Source: G963677485 sp964519405 (GTDB lineage: Bacteria; Armatimonadota; HRBIN16). Taken from it: a DNA stretch of 64,000 bases. The translations under genes and the position numbers were made by a program. The notes under the pieces were generated by a model, which was given only the letters and a program-made list of their open reading frames with translations, was not told the DNA's origin and made no database searches. Of this stretch, positions 1-9,484 are shown in pieces; position 1 is the first letter of the stretch, and every line of letters begins with the position of its first letter. The DNA lies in NCBI GenBank assembly GCA_964519405.1, contig CAZFLA010000006.1, positions 3,958 through 67,957 on the forward strand, written 5' to 3'.

Positions 1-30
1 CTGTTATTCGCACGCAAACAACATGTGCGG

Positions 31-64
31 GCAGGAGCAATGCTGCTAACAGTATTGCTCCTGC
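31..64 (-). terminator. Hairpin downstream of the DUF11 gene, possible terminator
   Basis: An 11-bp perfect inverted repeat (GCAGGAGCAAT at 31-41 and its complement at 54-64) lies just past the stop of the 884-residue gene. On the minus strand it is followed only by a moderately T-rich stretch rather than a clean T-run, so termination is likely but not certain. Confidence 0.55.
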
Positions 65-72
65 TGTCAACC

Positions 73-2727
73 TTAATTGTTGATCTTAACTTCGAAGTAG
101 ATTACAGCGGTCTGTCCAGGTGCCAACGACTGTATCGTGGCGCTGATCGTTCCAACTGAACCTGCAGATGGTACCGTAATTGCGGAATAGGTAGATCCGC
201 CGTCGAATGTGATGGCACCCACTCCAGTAGCGCTTACCGTTCCGTCGCCAGCAAAGTATGTTGTGTATGCTGGTGTGGAGTCGGAGATGACGATATTGGT
301 GTTTGTTGTGGTTCCAGTATTGGTGACTGTGAGGCGATAGCGCACACATGAGCCAGGTACTGCACCAGTAGTGATGTTGGTTTGCTGATATGCACCTTCA
401 GGAACACCATTTCCATCGGCATCCAAAGCCTGCTCTTTAATGACGCGGACGTCACCAGCGATTACTGTCGATGTATCTTTTACAATCGCAGGTGCAGGAG
501 CCACTGTGCTGTATGTTCCCTGTGAAGTTGTGGCGGTCAATGTGCAGACATCAACGATACCTGCAGATGCGCCGGATGGAGCATAGACCTTCACGAAGAT
601 AGTAGCGGATTCACCAGCGTCGAGTCCTGCTGTGGTGCTTGCACCATTGAGGCCGCCTACGAGTGAATCTAAGCCATTGATAATGGAGTCGCCGGCATCT
701 AATACGCCGTTGTTGTTCTTATCCCAGTAGATGGCTGAACTAAAGCCATTTTGGGTATTGGATGTGGTTAATGCAACTAGGCTGCTCAGTCCATCTCCCT
801 CATATACGTTTCCGTTATTGGTGATGGTATGGGTGTAAACAACAGAACCACCAGGGAAGATCTGGCCGCTGTTGTTCGGCACTATTGAGATACTGCGCAT
901 CATATCGATGGTGACAGCATCGTGTTTGATATCAAACGCACCGGTTGTTGGTGACATCACACGATAGTAGATGTGATATGTGCCAGCAGGTGCGTTGGTT
1001 GGTGTGTAGATATCGGAATGGACGTGAACACTTCCACCAGGAGCAACCATGCCCGTTTCGGTGATGATTGTCTCGGTCTCATTCTCATTCAGAACGCTCC
1101 AACCGGTTGGCAGAACGATCGTTGCGAATGTGGGGTCAGTGCTCGCCTGGATGACATACGAATCAGGTACAGAGCTCGTGTTGTTGACATACAAGTCCAT
1201 ATCAACATGATATGCCGGAGGAACGGACTTGATGGTCACAGGTGAACCTTCTGGGCCTGTACCTAAACCATCAGCAGCAGTGGCACCATTGGCGATTGAT
1301 CTGTTGTTGGTTAAGTCAACAGTACTGCGTGTAATGACATTGACAGTATCGGTCGTTGTAGCATACTTTGTATTATCTACAGTTGATGTGGCTGTCTTGT
1401 TAACAGAGTAACCCTTATTGCCCCATGCATCAGCAGGCAGTTTGACCTTGACAACCACATTATAGGAAGCACCAGGATCTAGAGGACCTGTATCTGGTGT
1501 GCTGTTTCCATTGGTATCAAGCAATGGAGTGACGCCATCACTGCGATACAGAACGATTGTGGAACCAAGTGGGAAGACGTTGTTTGACAGAGTAATATCA
1601 AATGTGTCAATACCATTGCCGTTGTTTGTGACAACGTTGGTAAACGTCACAGTGCTGCCTTGAGGGGCACTGGGCAGTGTCTGTCCCGCGATAGCCACAG
1701 CAACCGTCGGGTCAACGTAGAAGTCGGTAGTATTGGTGTTGCCAGCTATGGTTGCGCCAGTTCCATCGTTGTATGAATAATTCGCTGTATTGTAGATATC
1801 ACCCGACATTGCATTGGTGTCGATTGAAACCTGGAAGCTGATAGACCCCGAAGTGGTCTTTGCTAAAGTAGATATCTTAGCTGTGATCGTTCGGGTGCTT
1901 GACGAGTAGCTATAATCGATACCTGCTGGGTCTCCACCCACGGCGTCCGTCACCGAAGCGCCACTCCATTTTGCGCTGCCTGGGATATAGGTCATGCCAG
2001 CAGGAATAACATCAGTAATGATGAAATTGGTGGCATCCTGGTTACCAGGGTTGGAGTAAGTTAACGTAAATGTCACCGGTGATGTGCCAGTATAACCATG
2101 ATAAATGTCTATAGCTTTGTTGATGACAATCACGGCGTTGTTGGTCACAGTCACGTTATCGGTGTTTGTTGCAGTCTTCGTGCCGTCAAAACCGCTAGTA
2201 GCCGTTACTGTTAAAACAGCAGTTCCACTAACGACGTTAGGCAGTGTGCCCACGATGACGAACTTGAAGTTGCCGCCTGCAGGCACGGCACCTGTTGATG
2301 TAATGGCTGCAGCACCTGGATCAGCGATACCATCTCCATTGGCGTCTGGATAAATCGTAACGCCAGTTAGATCAAAACTGTCGCCTCCAGACTGAAGCAC
2401 GGAAAGATCGAAGGTGTCGGTGCCATTTCCTGTGTTGTTAAGAGTATGCGGAAAACTTACTAAACCAGATGGAGGTGCATACTTCACATTGTCAGATGTC
2501 AATGTGAGGCTTGCAACCTGCTGTACGATGGTGTAAACAGCGTTGGACGTGACATTGTGCACCGTACCACTGGCATCTGTATAGGTTGCAGATGCTTGGT
2601 TGCCGATGGACGTGCCAGCTTCTGGGACCGCTGCCATCACCGGAGCCTGAGTATACAGGCCCAGAGCTAACGCAACGAAGCCGAGCTTCATTACATTAAC
2701 ACCAAGTCGGAGCAATGAGTTTTTCAT
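73..2727 (-). CDS. Secreted DUF11-repeat surface protein
   Basis: This 884-residue protein starts with a signal peptide (hydrophobic segment near residues 13-32, ending in APVMA). It then runs through several Ig-like, Thr/Asn/Gly-rich repeats. At least two match the DUF11 pattern: one near residues 200-330 with the words FTLTYSNPGNQDATN and VIPAGMTY, and one at the C-terminus with YRLTVTNTGTTTNTN. Short Asp/Asn-rich loops such as DANGDGIADPG, DTNGNSTPDTG and DKNNNGVLDAGDS resemble calcium-binding loops between domains. No catalytic domain or sorting motif is visible. It is probably an extracellular or cell-envelope structural protein. A start at 2727 is supported by AGGA eight bases upstream. 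It follows the smaller DUF11-like gene by 89 bases on the same strand, so the two are probably co-transcribed. Confidence 0.8.
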   Translation of the reverse strand: MKNSLLRLGVNVMKLGFVALALGLYTQAPVMAAVPEAGTSIGNQASATYTDASGTVHNVTSNAVYTIVQQVASLTLTSDNVKYAPPSGLVSFPHTLNNTGNGTDTFDLSVLQSGGDSFDLTGVTIYPDANGDGIADPGAAAITSTGAVPAGGNFKFVIVGTLPNVVSGTAVLTVTATSGFDGTKTATNTDNVTVTNNAVIVINKAIDIYHGYTGTSPVTFTLTYSNPGNQDATNFIITDVIPAGMTYIPGSAKWSGASVTDAVGGDPAGIDYSYSSSTRTITAKISTLAKTTSGSISFQVSIDTNAMSGDIYNTANYSYNDGTGATIAGNTNTTDFYVDPTVAVAIAGQTLPSAPQGSTVTFTNVVTNNGNGIDTFDITLSNNVFPLGSTIVLYRSDGVTPLLDTNGNSTPDTGPLDPGASYNVVVKVKLPADAWGNKGYSVNKTATSTVDNTKYATTTDTVNVITRSTVDLTNNRSIANGATAADGLGTGPEGSPVTIKSVPPAYHVDMDLYVNNTSSVPDSYVIQASTDPTFATIVLPTGWSVLNENETETIITETGMVAPGGSVHVHSDIYTPTNAPAGTYHIYYRVMSPTTGAFDIKHDAVTIDMMRSISIVPNNSGQIFPGGSVVYTHTITNNGNVYEGDGLSSLVALTTSNTQNGFSSAIYWDKNNNGVLDAGDSIINGLDSLVGGLNGASTTAGLDAGESATIFVKVYAPSGASAGIVDVCTLTATTSQGTYSTVAPAPAIVKDTSTVIAGDVRVIKEQALDADGNGVPEGAYQQTNITTGAVPGSCVRYRLTVTNTGTTTNTNIVISDSTPAYTTYFAGDGTVSATGVGAITFDGGSTYSAITVPSAGSVGTISATIQSLAPGQTAVIYFEVKINN

Positions 2728-2816
2728 CTGTTAGGTCCTATCTAGTTTGTTATGACTGGTGTAACCATTACAGTTTCTGCATATCCACTTCTGCTATTAT
2801 GGACATACATCGACGA

Positions 2817-3344
2817 TTACCGTAGTTTTGCCTTGTTGGTTTTTACCCCTGGCTGGGCAGTAAGCAGTTTTACCCGTGCGATTACGACCAGGTTCTTTCC
2901 GTTTTCTTGTTTACCTACCTTCCATTTGATAAATTTGTATGACTCCATAGGAAGCTTTATGGTCTTTTCTTTACCGTTCGAATCCTTAATCTGCTTCACT
3001 AATGGGATAGTAGAGAAATTTTTACCATCGGTGCTAGCCTCGGCCTTTGCTGGCTTACAACTGCCCTCAATGTAGACAGAACCTGCAGGAATCGGCAGCA
3101 CCGGCTCAATAGCCGTAATCGCCTTACCTGTGTGGTTCGTAAGTGTTAGTTGATATTCGATGGTATCACCGGGTGCAGCACGAGCAGCAGATACCAGTTG
3201 CTCCTTCCCGTTTTCGCGGGAAACTTTAAATGCAGCCAAGACGCTTGATACGCCAGAGCTGTCGGCTGCTTGTGTCACAGCAAAGCCAGTAAGCAGGCAA
3301 ATCACTGTTAACGCGACGCCAGTTGAAGCGGAGAAGAGTTTCAT
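2817..3344 (-). CDS. Small secreted DUF11-like protein
   Basis: This 175-residue protein has a clear signal peptide (hydrophobic core at about residues 9-20, cleavage after TQA). Its single domain resembles DUF11: EYQLTLTNHTGKAI followed by VLPIPAGSVYIEGS. The start at 3344 has GAGAGG eight bases upstream. The C-terminal half (YKFIKWKVGKQENGK then VVIARVKLLT) resembles the end of a DUF11 repeat, so the protein is one complete domain rather than a truncated large protein. It lies directly upstream of the 884-residue DUF11 protein on the same strand, which suggests a shared envelope role. Its precise function is unknown. Confidence 0.72.
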   Translation of the reverse strand: MKLFSASTGVALTVICLLTGFAVTQAADSSGVSSVLAAFKVSRENGKEQLVSAARAAPGDTIEYQLTLTNHTGKAITAIEPVLPIPAGSVYIEGSCKPAKAEASTDGKNFSTIPLVKQIKDSNGKEKTIKLPMESYKFIKWKVGKQENGKNLVVIARVKLLTAQPGVKTNKAKLR

Positions 3345-3996
3345 TACAGCTACCTCTCAATTGAGTACTTTAGGCAGGCTTGTGCTGTCGGATAACATAT
3401 CAAGCAAACCTGTGAATACTACGCGATATTCGTTAAGGCATTGAATACCGCTTTGGCTGCAAAAGTATAGTTGCGGCCTAAGATATGACACTACAGGGTG
3501 TCGCGATTTTCGCTCTTTCCATCTGAGTGGACTTAGCCTGACACCTTACGTAAAAACTGCAATTAGGCAACATCGTCAGGGAGCTTACCTGCAGATAATA
3601 CTAGCTATCAGGCAACAGACGGCAGCATATCTGCAACTAGTGTACCATTTATGACCATGGAAACATGCTTAGCAACAGGAAAATATGCGTCGATTTGCGT
3701 AACCGGTGATAAGTTCGTGTATATGTCTGCATCGAAGGCATGTTAGGAACGTTATGTAATATCAGATCTTGTCTTAGCAACGATTGCAAATACACTTAGC
3801 ATGGTGTTCAACAGTTTTAATCTACGTTATTGAAACATCAAGGGGTGTTTGACAACTGTGGTCACAGAATCCGTAAAGATCGTCTCCCTTTGGGGAAAAG
3901 CAGCCCGGCAGCTGCGGGCATACAGAGGTCATGCTGCGTCAAGCAGAAGTCATTGCCTGCTGATCATATCACACCAGGTCAGCTGAGGGAGCATAC
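3345..3996. other. Non-coding spacer
   Basis: About 650 bases between the DUF11 genes and the next minus-strand terminator. The 5' end must carry the promoter of the DUF11 operon; a short palindrome (CTCAATTGAG) sits just upstream of the RBS. No convincing gene, riboswitch or repeat was recognised in the rest. The one short plus-strand reading frame here runs into the terminator hairpin and is not believed. Confidence 0.5.
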
Positions 3997-4044
3997 AAAA
4001 AAGCAGCACCAAACGGACCAAACAACGGTCAATTTGGTGCTGCT
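3997..4044 (-). terminator. Rho-independent terminator
   Basis: A perfect 12-bp stem (AGCAGCACCAAA and its complement, 4002-4013 with 4033-4044) is followed on the minus strand by a run of Ts. It lies about 120 bases past the stop of the sugar isomerase gene and would end the isomerase/oxidoreductase transcript. Confidence 0.88.
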
Positions 4045-4162
4045 GTCACAACGATAACTCACACGGCGCCGTTCACACGTCCGCGGTGGAGAGTTACCAA
4101 CCACATGATCGTCACGCCATATATCATACGGCTGCAGCGGTCATTATTGCGGCAAAAGGTCG

Positions 4163-4939
4163 TTAGAACTGGCGCAGGAACTCAATGGCGCGTTTGACAT
4201 CGCCAATAGGATCTTCGCCGGCTTCACGCTCAATGGTGAAAGCGCCTTCATAACCATGGGCACGCAGTGCGGCTATGTAGCCTGGCCACGGCACATCACC
4301 TTCGCCTAATGGTGCTTCACGCCACTTACCAGGATCCACAAATCCGTCTTTGGCATGGGTGTGCACGATGTATGGCATCAGTGCATCAACAGCTTCAAAC
4401 AGGTTGAAGCCTGCCATAGTCAGGTTTGCGGGGTCTAGGTTGACCCTCACGGCCTTGGTCGTTAAGGTGTCCAAGAAGGAGCGAAGAACAGGGCCGCTTT
4501 CGGGGCCTGTTTCTGTGGCGAATACCACACCTTTTTCCTCAGCATATGCGCCGATCTGGTTGAGTGCATCAGCCATCACTGCCCAGGTCTCGTTAGGCTC
4601 AGAGGGCACAGTACCGATGTGGGTGGTGATAATGCCTACACCCAAGTCACAAGCCAGGTCGATCTGGTCTCGCATCATAGGGATGAGCTTCGCGTTGCGC
4701 TCTGCATCTACAAAGCCCAGACCAAAGTCCGCACAGAGCGCAGAGATGCGCAGACCCAAGTCGGCAACGAATTTCTTAAATTCGGCTCGTGCGGCTGCAT
4801 CGCAGTTTTCCGGCAGAAGATCACCTGATGTGGTGTAAACCTGAAAACTCTGCAGTCCAAGCTCCTTCACCATGCGGATGCCGTCTCGTAAAGGCAGTTT
4901 AAGGTTGTCAGCGAAAACACCAATCTGCAGTTTACTCAA
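4163..4939 (-). CDS. Sugar phosphate isomerase/epimerase (xylose isomerase-like TIM barrel)
   Basis: This 258-residue cytosolic protein has the AP-endonuclease-2/xylose-isomerase-like barrel pattern: GVFADNLKLPLRDGIRMVKELG at the N-terminus, a metal-ligand Glu in TETGPESG near residue 143, VNLDPANL, a His-containing strand IVHTHAKDG, and a final FTIEREAG with a Glu. Such proteins isomerise or epimerise sugars or inositols using a divalent metal. The start is a TTG at 4939, supported by AGGAG eight bases upstream. It follows a Gfo/Idh/MocA oxidoreductase by 32 bases on the same strand, a common pairing for catabolism of inositol-like or uncommon sugars. The exact substrate cannot be read from the sequence. 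Confidence 0.82.
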   Translation of the reverse strand: MSKLQIGVFADNLKLPLRDGIRMVKELGLQSFQVYTTSGDLLPENCDAAARAEFKKFVADLGLRISALCADFGLGFVDAERNAKLIPMMRDQIDLACDLGVGIITTHIGTVPSEPNETWAVMADALNQIGAYAEEKGVVFATETGPESGPVLRSFLDTLTTKAVRVNLDPANLTMAGFNLFEAVDALMPYIVHTHAKDGFVDPGKWREAPLGEGDVPWPGYIAALRAHGYEGAFTIEREAGEDPIGDVKRAIEFLRQF

Positions 4940-4971
4940 TGTATATACTCCTGTTGCTTATTTTTCAGTAG

Positions 4972-6033
4972 TTACTTAATGGCGACAGGCTGCCCGGTTT
5001 TGGCGCTTTCATATAAAGCATCCAATAACTCCATAACAACCAATCCTTCATCACCAGTCGCAGGATGTGGGGTATCGTTGAGGATGGCATCAATGTAGCA
5101 CCACATAGCACCATGTGAACCAGGTACTGGAGGGTGCAGCGCCATATCGAACTGGCAGCCCTCGCGCTCAACATACATTTCGGCTTCAAACTGGTAATCT
5201 TCGTGGCAGTTTCGCTGCACCAAGCCGCCCTTTGTTCCCATCAGGCGGGTTTCCATCAACTCATTTTCCTTGATGTTAGATGCCCAGCTAGCTTCTACTT
5301 CGATGGTGGCTCCGTTCTCAAACTTGATGAGACCAACAGCCAGGTCTTCGACAGAATATCGCTTGCCTTCGCGAGCTGCCCACTCTTTAGCGAGATGATC
5401 ATATGTGCTCGCTAATACCCACTTCGGTTTTGGATAGCCCATCAGCCACAAAGCGAGGTCTAGTCGGTGCACGCCAAGGTCAATCAATGGGCCGCCGCCT
5501 GCCTGCTCTTTATCCATGAACCATCCGCCAAATCCTGGCAGACCCATGCCGGGTACACCGCGTCGGCGATGCCAAATCGTGCGGGCAAAGTAGATGTCGC
5601 CCAAAATTCCCGATTCAACCTGAGCTTTCAACGCCTGGCTCTGCTCGGAGAAGCGATAGCTGAAGTCAATCATCAACCGCTTGCCTGCTTTTTTCGCGGC
5701 AGCGATCATCTCTTTGGCCTCTTTGGAGTTCATAGCCATTGGCTTTTCGCAGAGCACATGGCATCCCGCGGCGAAACCATCAACGGTCATTGTTTTGTGC
5801 AGTACGTTAGGCACAGCCACGCTCAAGACATCGAGTTTCTCTTTAGCGAGCATCTCTTTATAGTCGGTATAAAGATGTTCTGGCGCCACATCGAACTGCT
5901 TACCCTTGGCTTTCAGTTTTGCTTCATCGATGTCACAAAGTGCCACAACACTAGCATGTGGGTGCGATTTATACCCTATTACATGGTTTGAGCCCATGCC
6001 GAGGCCTATTACGCCTGCGCGAAGCTTCTTCAT
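4972..6033 (-). CDS. Gfo/Idh/MocA-family NAD(P)-dependent oxidoreductase
   Basis: This 353-residue protein opens with a Rossmann fold (AGVIGLGMGSNHVIGY) and has the family's conserved EKPMA motif near residue 97, whose Lys is catalytic. The C-terminal domain carries GGGPLIDLGVHRLDLALWLMG, where the Asp and His are the usual catalytic and substrate residues. It should oxidise or reduce a sugar or cyclitol. The start at 6033 has a strong AAGGAG eight bases upstream. It is the first gene of a two-gene operon with the downstream isomerase, ended by the hairpin near 4.0 kb. The substrate is unknown. Confidence 0.88.
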   Translation of the reverse strand: MKKLRAGVIGLGMGSNHVIGYKSHPHASVVALCDIDEAKLKAKGKQFDVAPEHLYTDYKEMLAKEKLDVLSVAVPNVLHKTMTVDGFAAGCHVLCEKPMAMNSKEAKEMIAAAKKAGKRLMIDFSYRFSEQSQALKAQVESGILGDIYFARTIWHRRRGVPGMGLPGFGGWFMDKEQAGGGPLIDLGVHRLDLALWLMGYPKPKWVLASTYDHLAKEWAAREGKRYSVEDLAVGLIKFENGATIEVEASWASNIKENELMETRLMGTKGGLVQRNCHEDYQFEAEMYVEREGCQFDMALHPPVPGSHGAMWCYIDAILNDTPHPATGDEGLVVMELLDALYESAKTGQPVAIK

Positions 6034-6224
6034 TATGAGTTCTCCTTATGCCGCAAAAATGCGCTTTCGGTTCATATTATATCTATGGATTGTCAATTTC
6101 AATGGCCGCTGACAACACCATATCTCATTTGTTATCAGCAGCCCGCATGTGGTTTCCCATATTACGCTAGGGTGCTGTGCCCCGGGCATCGTGTGCCTCT
6201 GGAACTCACACTCTTCACTGCATA

Positions 6225-7283
6225 CTAGTTGTGAGGAGTTCCTGGCACATAGCTCTCTTTCCACACATCAATAAGGCTGTCTGCAACTTCCAGAACCTCA
6301 TCAACTGTGATGGACTGCAGCGACTCGGTTATAGCCGATTCGGAAACGGGCTGATCAGCAGGAAGCTCGTGACACACCAGCCTATTCACCGCCTTGTTAT
6401 AGCCATACTGCTTCACTCTGTGCGGGGCGAAGATGCTGAGGGTTGGTGTTCGTGTGGCGATGGCTGCATGCATCAAACCGCTGTCGCAGCCTAGCAACAG
6501 GTCCGACTGGTGCAGCAGGGCCAATGTCTCGCGCAAGCGGATCTGCGTCACAAAGTTAATGGTGTCGGCACCAAGCTGCTGCTGCATATACTTGGAGCAC
6601 TCATACTCGCCTTCACGCCCGATAAGCACAATTTGGTATCCCACCTTATCGCGCAGTTTCTTGGCCACTTCAATGTATTTCTCTGTGTCCCATCGTTTGG
6701 TCGGTGCATCTTGAGAGTCTGGCTGCAGAACCATTAAAGGGCTGGTACCATCCCAGCCATCGTGCATGAGCCACTCGCGCAGATGCTCGCTTTCGTTGGG
6801 GTGTATCCACAGTTCGGTATTGCGTGTGAGGTATTCGGGGTTATCAACGCCGCAGCTAACAGCAATTTGAAGCAGGTTGTCGATTTCGTGTTTTTCATGA
6901 TCATATGGCACTCGATTAGTCAGGAGATGCCCGCGCATTTCCGTATCAAATCCCACACGTTCTGGTATGCCCACCATCCAAGCCAGCAGACCGCTGCTGA
7001 ATGATCGGTTAAACAGAGCAGCCGTGGTAAACTTGCGCTTGCTCATAATATTGATCATTTCAAGGTCATTTTTTCGCTGGTGACTAGGTGAACGGAAGAG
7101 GTAATCATCTATATAAGGACAATCACGCAGTATTTCACCGGCCCATGGGCCAGAAAACAGCGTGATGTTAGCGTTCGGAAATTGTTTTCGCATTGCGTGA
7201 ATGGCAGGCAGCGCCAAGATAGTATCAACTATATATCTCGACTTCACGCTTACCAATATGTTCTGTGTGCTCGGGTCAACCAT
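6225..7283 (-). CDS. Glycosyltransferase family 9 (heptosyltransferase-like), LPS core
   Basis: This 352-residue GT9 protein is related to the ADP-heptose:LPS heptosyltransferases (WaaF/WaaC). The N-terminal domain begins ILVSVKSRYIVDTILALPAIHAMRKQFP. The C-terminal donor-binding part has LLGCDSGLMHAAIATRTPTLSIF. The usual Gly-Asp pair near the start of the family reads Val-Asp here; the Asp is kept. It overlaps the stop of the upstream GT9 gene by 8 bases (ATGGTTGA) and has GAGGTG upstream, so the two are translationally coupled. It likely acts at the inner face of the cytoplasmic membrane in LPS core assembly. The sugar donor is not certain. Confidence 0.82.
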   Translation of the reverse strand: MVDPSTQNILVSVKSRYIVDTILALPAIHAMRKQFPNANITLFSGPWAGEILRDCPYIDDYLFRSPSHQRKNDLEMINIMSKRKFTTAALFNRSFSSGLLAWMVGIPERVGFDTEMRGHLLTNRVPYDHEKHEIDNLLQIAVSCGVDNPEYLTRNTELWIHPNESEHLREWLMHDGWDGTSPLMVLQPDSQDAPTKRWDTEKYIEVAKKLRDKVGYQIVLIGREGEYECSKYMQQQLGADTINFVTQIRLRETLALLHQSDLLLGCDSGLMHAAIATRTPTLSIFAPHRVKQYGYNKAVNRLVCHELPADQPVSESAITESLQSITVDEVLEVADSLIDVWKESYVPGTPHN

Positions 7284-8340
7284 GTTGCACCTCGCTGGTT
7301 ATTTTGTGAGCCATTTCTATTACTTCGTCTACGAGTATTTTATCCATACAGATTCTTAATTTGCAATGGAAACGATTATTACAGTCTTCGCATGTCCCAT
7401 AATAGCTAATCACACGATCAAGCTGGCCCCAGGGATGGCTTCGTGATGGGTTTGTCGGGCCATACAGTCCCAAAACCGGTGTGCCGAGTCCGGCTGCGAT
7501 ATGTGCAGAGCCTGTATCTCCGCATATATGCATAGAACTTACCCTAAGCAGCTCTGCCAATGCCTTAACAGTGGTCTGTCCGCTTAAATCATATGCATTC
7601 TTCTTCATATAACCACGAATTATCTGCACTAAGGGTTTATCGCCAGGGCTGCCGATAAAGGCTACATCGAAACCCTCGTCGCTCAGGATATCTGCCATGG
7701 CAGCAAACCGCTCAGGAGCCCAGCGTTTTTGAGGCTGGCCAGCGGACGCGTTCACGGTGATCAAGCGATCCACCCGAATGCCCGCTTTATTGATGAGAGC
7801 TTGAATCTGCTGCTTGCTCAGTTCATCAATGTAAATGGGGAACTCCACGGGTTCATCGGGAATACCAAGATAGCGCAGCACGTCCAGGTAATGATCGGTG
7901 ACATGCGTGTTTGTACCTATTCGAGGCACAGCCTTGTTAAACAGACGGCTGCCTTCGCGTTGATCGTTGTGCCCTAATCGCATGGGGGCGCCAGTTAACC
8001 GCGCCATGATGGCGCTTTTGGCTAGCCCTTGAATGTCGATTGTGAGATCAAAACGCTTGCTGCGCAGCATTTGTGAGGATCGGTAAAGCTCCCGCCATGT
8101 GCTAAGCTGGTTGAATTTATGCTGCCAGCGTTTGACGGGCAACACGATGACTTCATGAAGCATGGGATGACCAGTGAGCAGATCGGCATAACGGGCATCT
8201 ACTATCCAACTGATCTGCAGCTCGGGCTTAGCACGCTTTAGACCTGCGAGTACCGGCAATGCGTGCACCAAGTCACCCATAGCACTGAGCTTCACTATGG
8301 CGATACTCTTCACACCGTCCAGACCTTTACGACTAACCAA
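7276..8340 (-). CDS. Glycosyltransferase family 9 (heptosyltransferase-like), LPS core
   Basis: This 354-residue GT9 protein keeps the family N-terminal motif KLSAMGDLVHALPVLAGLK, including Gly-Asp, and the C-terminal donor-site motif CGDTGSAHIAAGLGTPVLGLYG. A Cys-containing segment near the end (CEDCNNRFHCKLRICMDK) matches the usual cysteine-rich tail of WaaF/RfaF-like enzymes. It starts with TTG at 8340, overlapping the acyltransferase stop by 8 bases. It is the middle gene of a three-gene overlapping operon for lipid A/core synthesis. WaaC/WaaF identity cannot be decided from sequence alone. Confidence 0.85.
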   Translation of the reverse strand: MVSRKGLDGVKSIAIVKLSAMGDLVHALPVLAGLKRAKPELQISWIVDARYADLLTGHPMLHEVIVLPVKRWQHKFNQLSTWRELYRSSQMLRSKRFDLTIDIQGLAKSAIMARLTGAPMRLGHNDQREGSRLFNKAVPRIGTNTHVTDHYLDVLRYLGIPDEPVEFPIYIDELSKQQIQALINKAGIRVDRLITVNASAGQPQKRWAPERFAAMADILSDEGFDVAFIGSPGDKPLVQIIRGYMKKNAYDLSGQTTVKALAELLRVSSMHICGDTGSAHIAAGLGTPVLGLYGPTNPSRSHPWGQLDRVISYYGTCEDCNNRFHCKLRICMDKILVDEVIEMAHKITSEVQHG

Positions 8341-9358
8341 GCTTGGACACCTCTTCAGGGGGGCGGCTCTTCCAGCGGTTATGGAACCACAACCACTGAT
8401 CGGGAAAGCGACGAACTTGCTGCTCTATGAGGCTTTGAATACTGGTTATAATCCTAACCACATCTGCCTGCTGATCACCTGTCGATACGGCTTTAATGGG
8501 CTCGAAGAACTCATATACATGCTTGCCATCCTCGCTTCGGTGAACAAACATCGGCACAATCGCCGCACCAGAGCGCAATGCTATCGTTGCAGGGCCAGCA
8601 ACGCAGCCAGCCATACGACCGAAGAATGGAACAAATACATCTTTACTATTTTGGTCGCTCATCAGCGCAACCGTTTCTTTATTCTTCAAGGCCCGTAATA
8701 TCTTTAGAGCACTAGCTCCACCCTTACTTATGACTTTATACCCGCTGCGTTTCCTTAAAGTGTTTACTAAAGTCGTGGCGGACTGGTCATCGGAGTCGCG
8801 AGCCACTACAGTGAGGGGCATGTTCTGCAGATGCGATAATGATCTTGCACAGAGTTCCCAACTGCCCATGTGAGCAGAGACAAGGATCACCCCTTTGCCT
8901 TCGGCAGCCGCCGCTTCGTAATTTTGGTAATTCTCAAATACCACCATTTTGCGAAGCTCATCATCGGAAAACCTATCAGCCATCAGGAACTCAACCATAG
9001 ATACCGCGAAACTATGGAAAACTCGCCGCAGCATTTGCTCTGCTTGTTTACCATCCATTTCAGGATATGCCATCTGGATGTTTTGTTTACCGATACGTTG
9101 GTATTTACCACTGCACAAATAAGCCAATTTGCCAAGTGAATCCGCCATTCGATACATGCTATTGACTGGCATCCTTACGGCTAACTTCTTGATGAACGAC
9201 AGCAGATGAGTACCCAAAGACGCTCGAAGGCGTTTTGAGAGAGGATATTTTTGGTGCGCCACGGTGCGGATTATGCCACCTTTATGTATTGTAGACTTCC
9301 TACATTGTACTGAGCTATCAACAGATTTAGCTAGTTCACCGATTATCCGCTGCAGCAA
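8333..9358 (-). CDS. Lipid A biosynthesis lauroyl/myristoyl acyltransferase (LpxL/HtrB family)
   Basis: This 341-residue membrane-associated protein carries the acyltransferase HX4E motif in LVSAHMGSWELCARSL, followed by PLTVVARDSDDQSATTLVNTLRKRSG and SDQNSKDVFVPFFGRMA, both typical of the LpxL/HtrB family. It should transfer a secondary acyl chain to lipid A precursor at the inner membrane. The TTG at 9358 gives an N-terminal stretch of roughly 35 residues that does not look conserved. A GTG at about residue 33 (VAHQKYP), downstream of AAGGTGG, is an alternative start. It heads the operon with two GT9 genes and is evidence for LPS and a diderm envelope. Confidence 0.85.
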   Translation of the reverse strand: MLQRIIGELAKSVDSSVQCRKSTIHKGGIIRTVAHQKYPLSKRLRASLGTHLLSFIKKLAVRMPVNSMYRMADSLGKLAYLCSGKYQRIGKQNIQMAYPEMDGKQAEQMLRRVFHSFAVSMVEFLMADRFSDDELRKMVVFENYQNYEAAAAEGKGVILVSAHMGSWELCARSLSHLQNMPLTVVARDSDDQSATTLVNTLRKRSGYKVISKGGASALKILRALKNKETVALMSDQNSKDVFVPFFGRMAGCVAGPATIALRSGAAIVPMFVHRSEDGKHVYEFFEPIKAVSTGDQQADVVRIITSIQSLIEQQVRRFPDQWLWFHNRWKSRPPEEVSKLG

Positions 9359-9484
9359 TGCGGAATCTATATACCTTATATCTACGTGTCAGAGGTATTT
9401 ATCGGCTATTTGATGTGCTATCATGAGCTATGATGATTTACGTTATACATCCAAGTCACCCTTGTCGGGAGGTAAATAACTACC

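Noticed and set aside
73..2727. Several plus-strand and other-frame ORFs across the DUF11 gene
   Set aside because: They are shadows caused by the repetitive, stop-poor coding sequence of the real minus-strand gene.
3830..4057. A 75-codon open frame upstream of the isomerase terminator
   Set aside because: It runs through the terminator hairpin and has no RBS or recognisable protein features.
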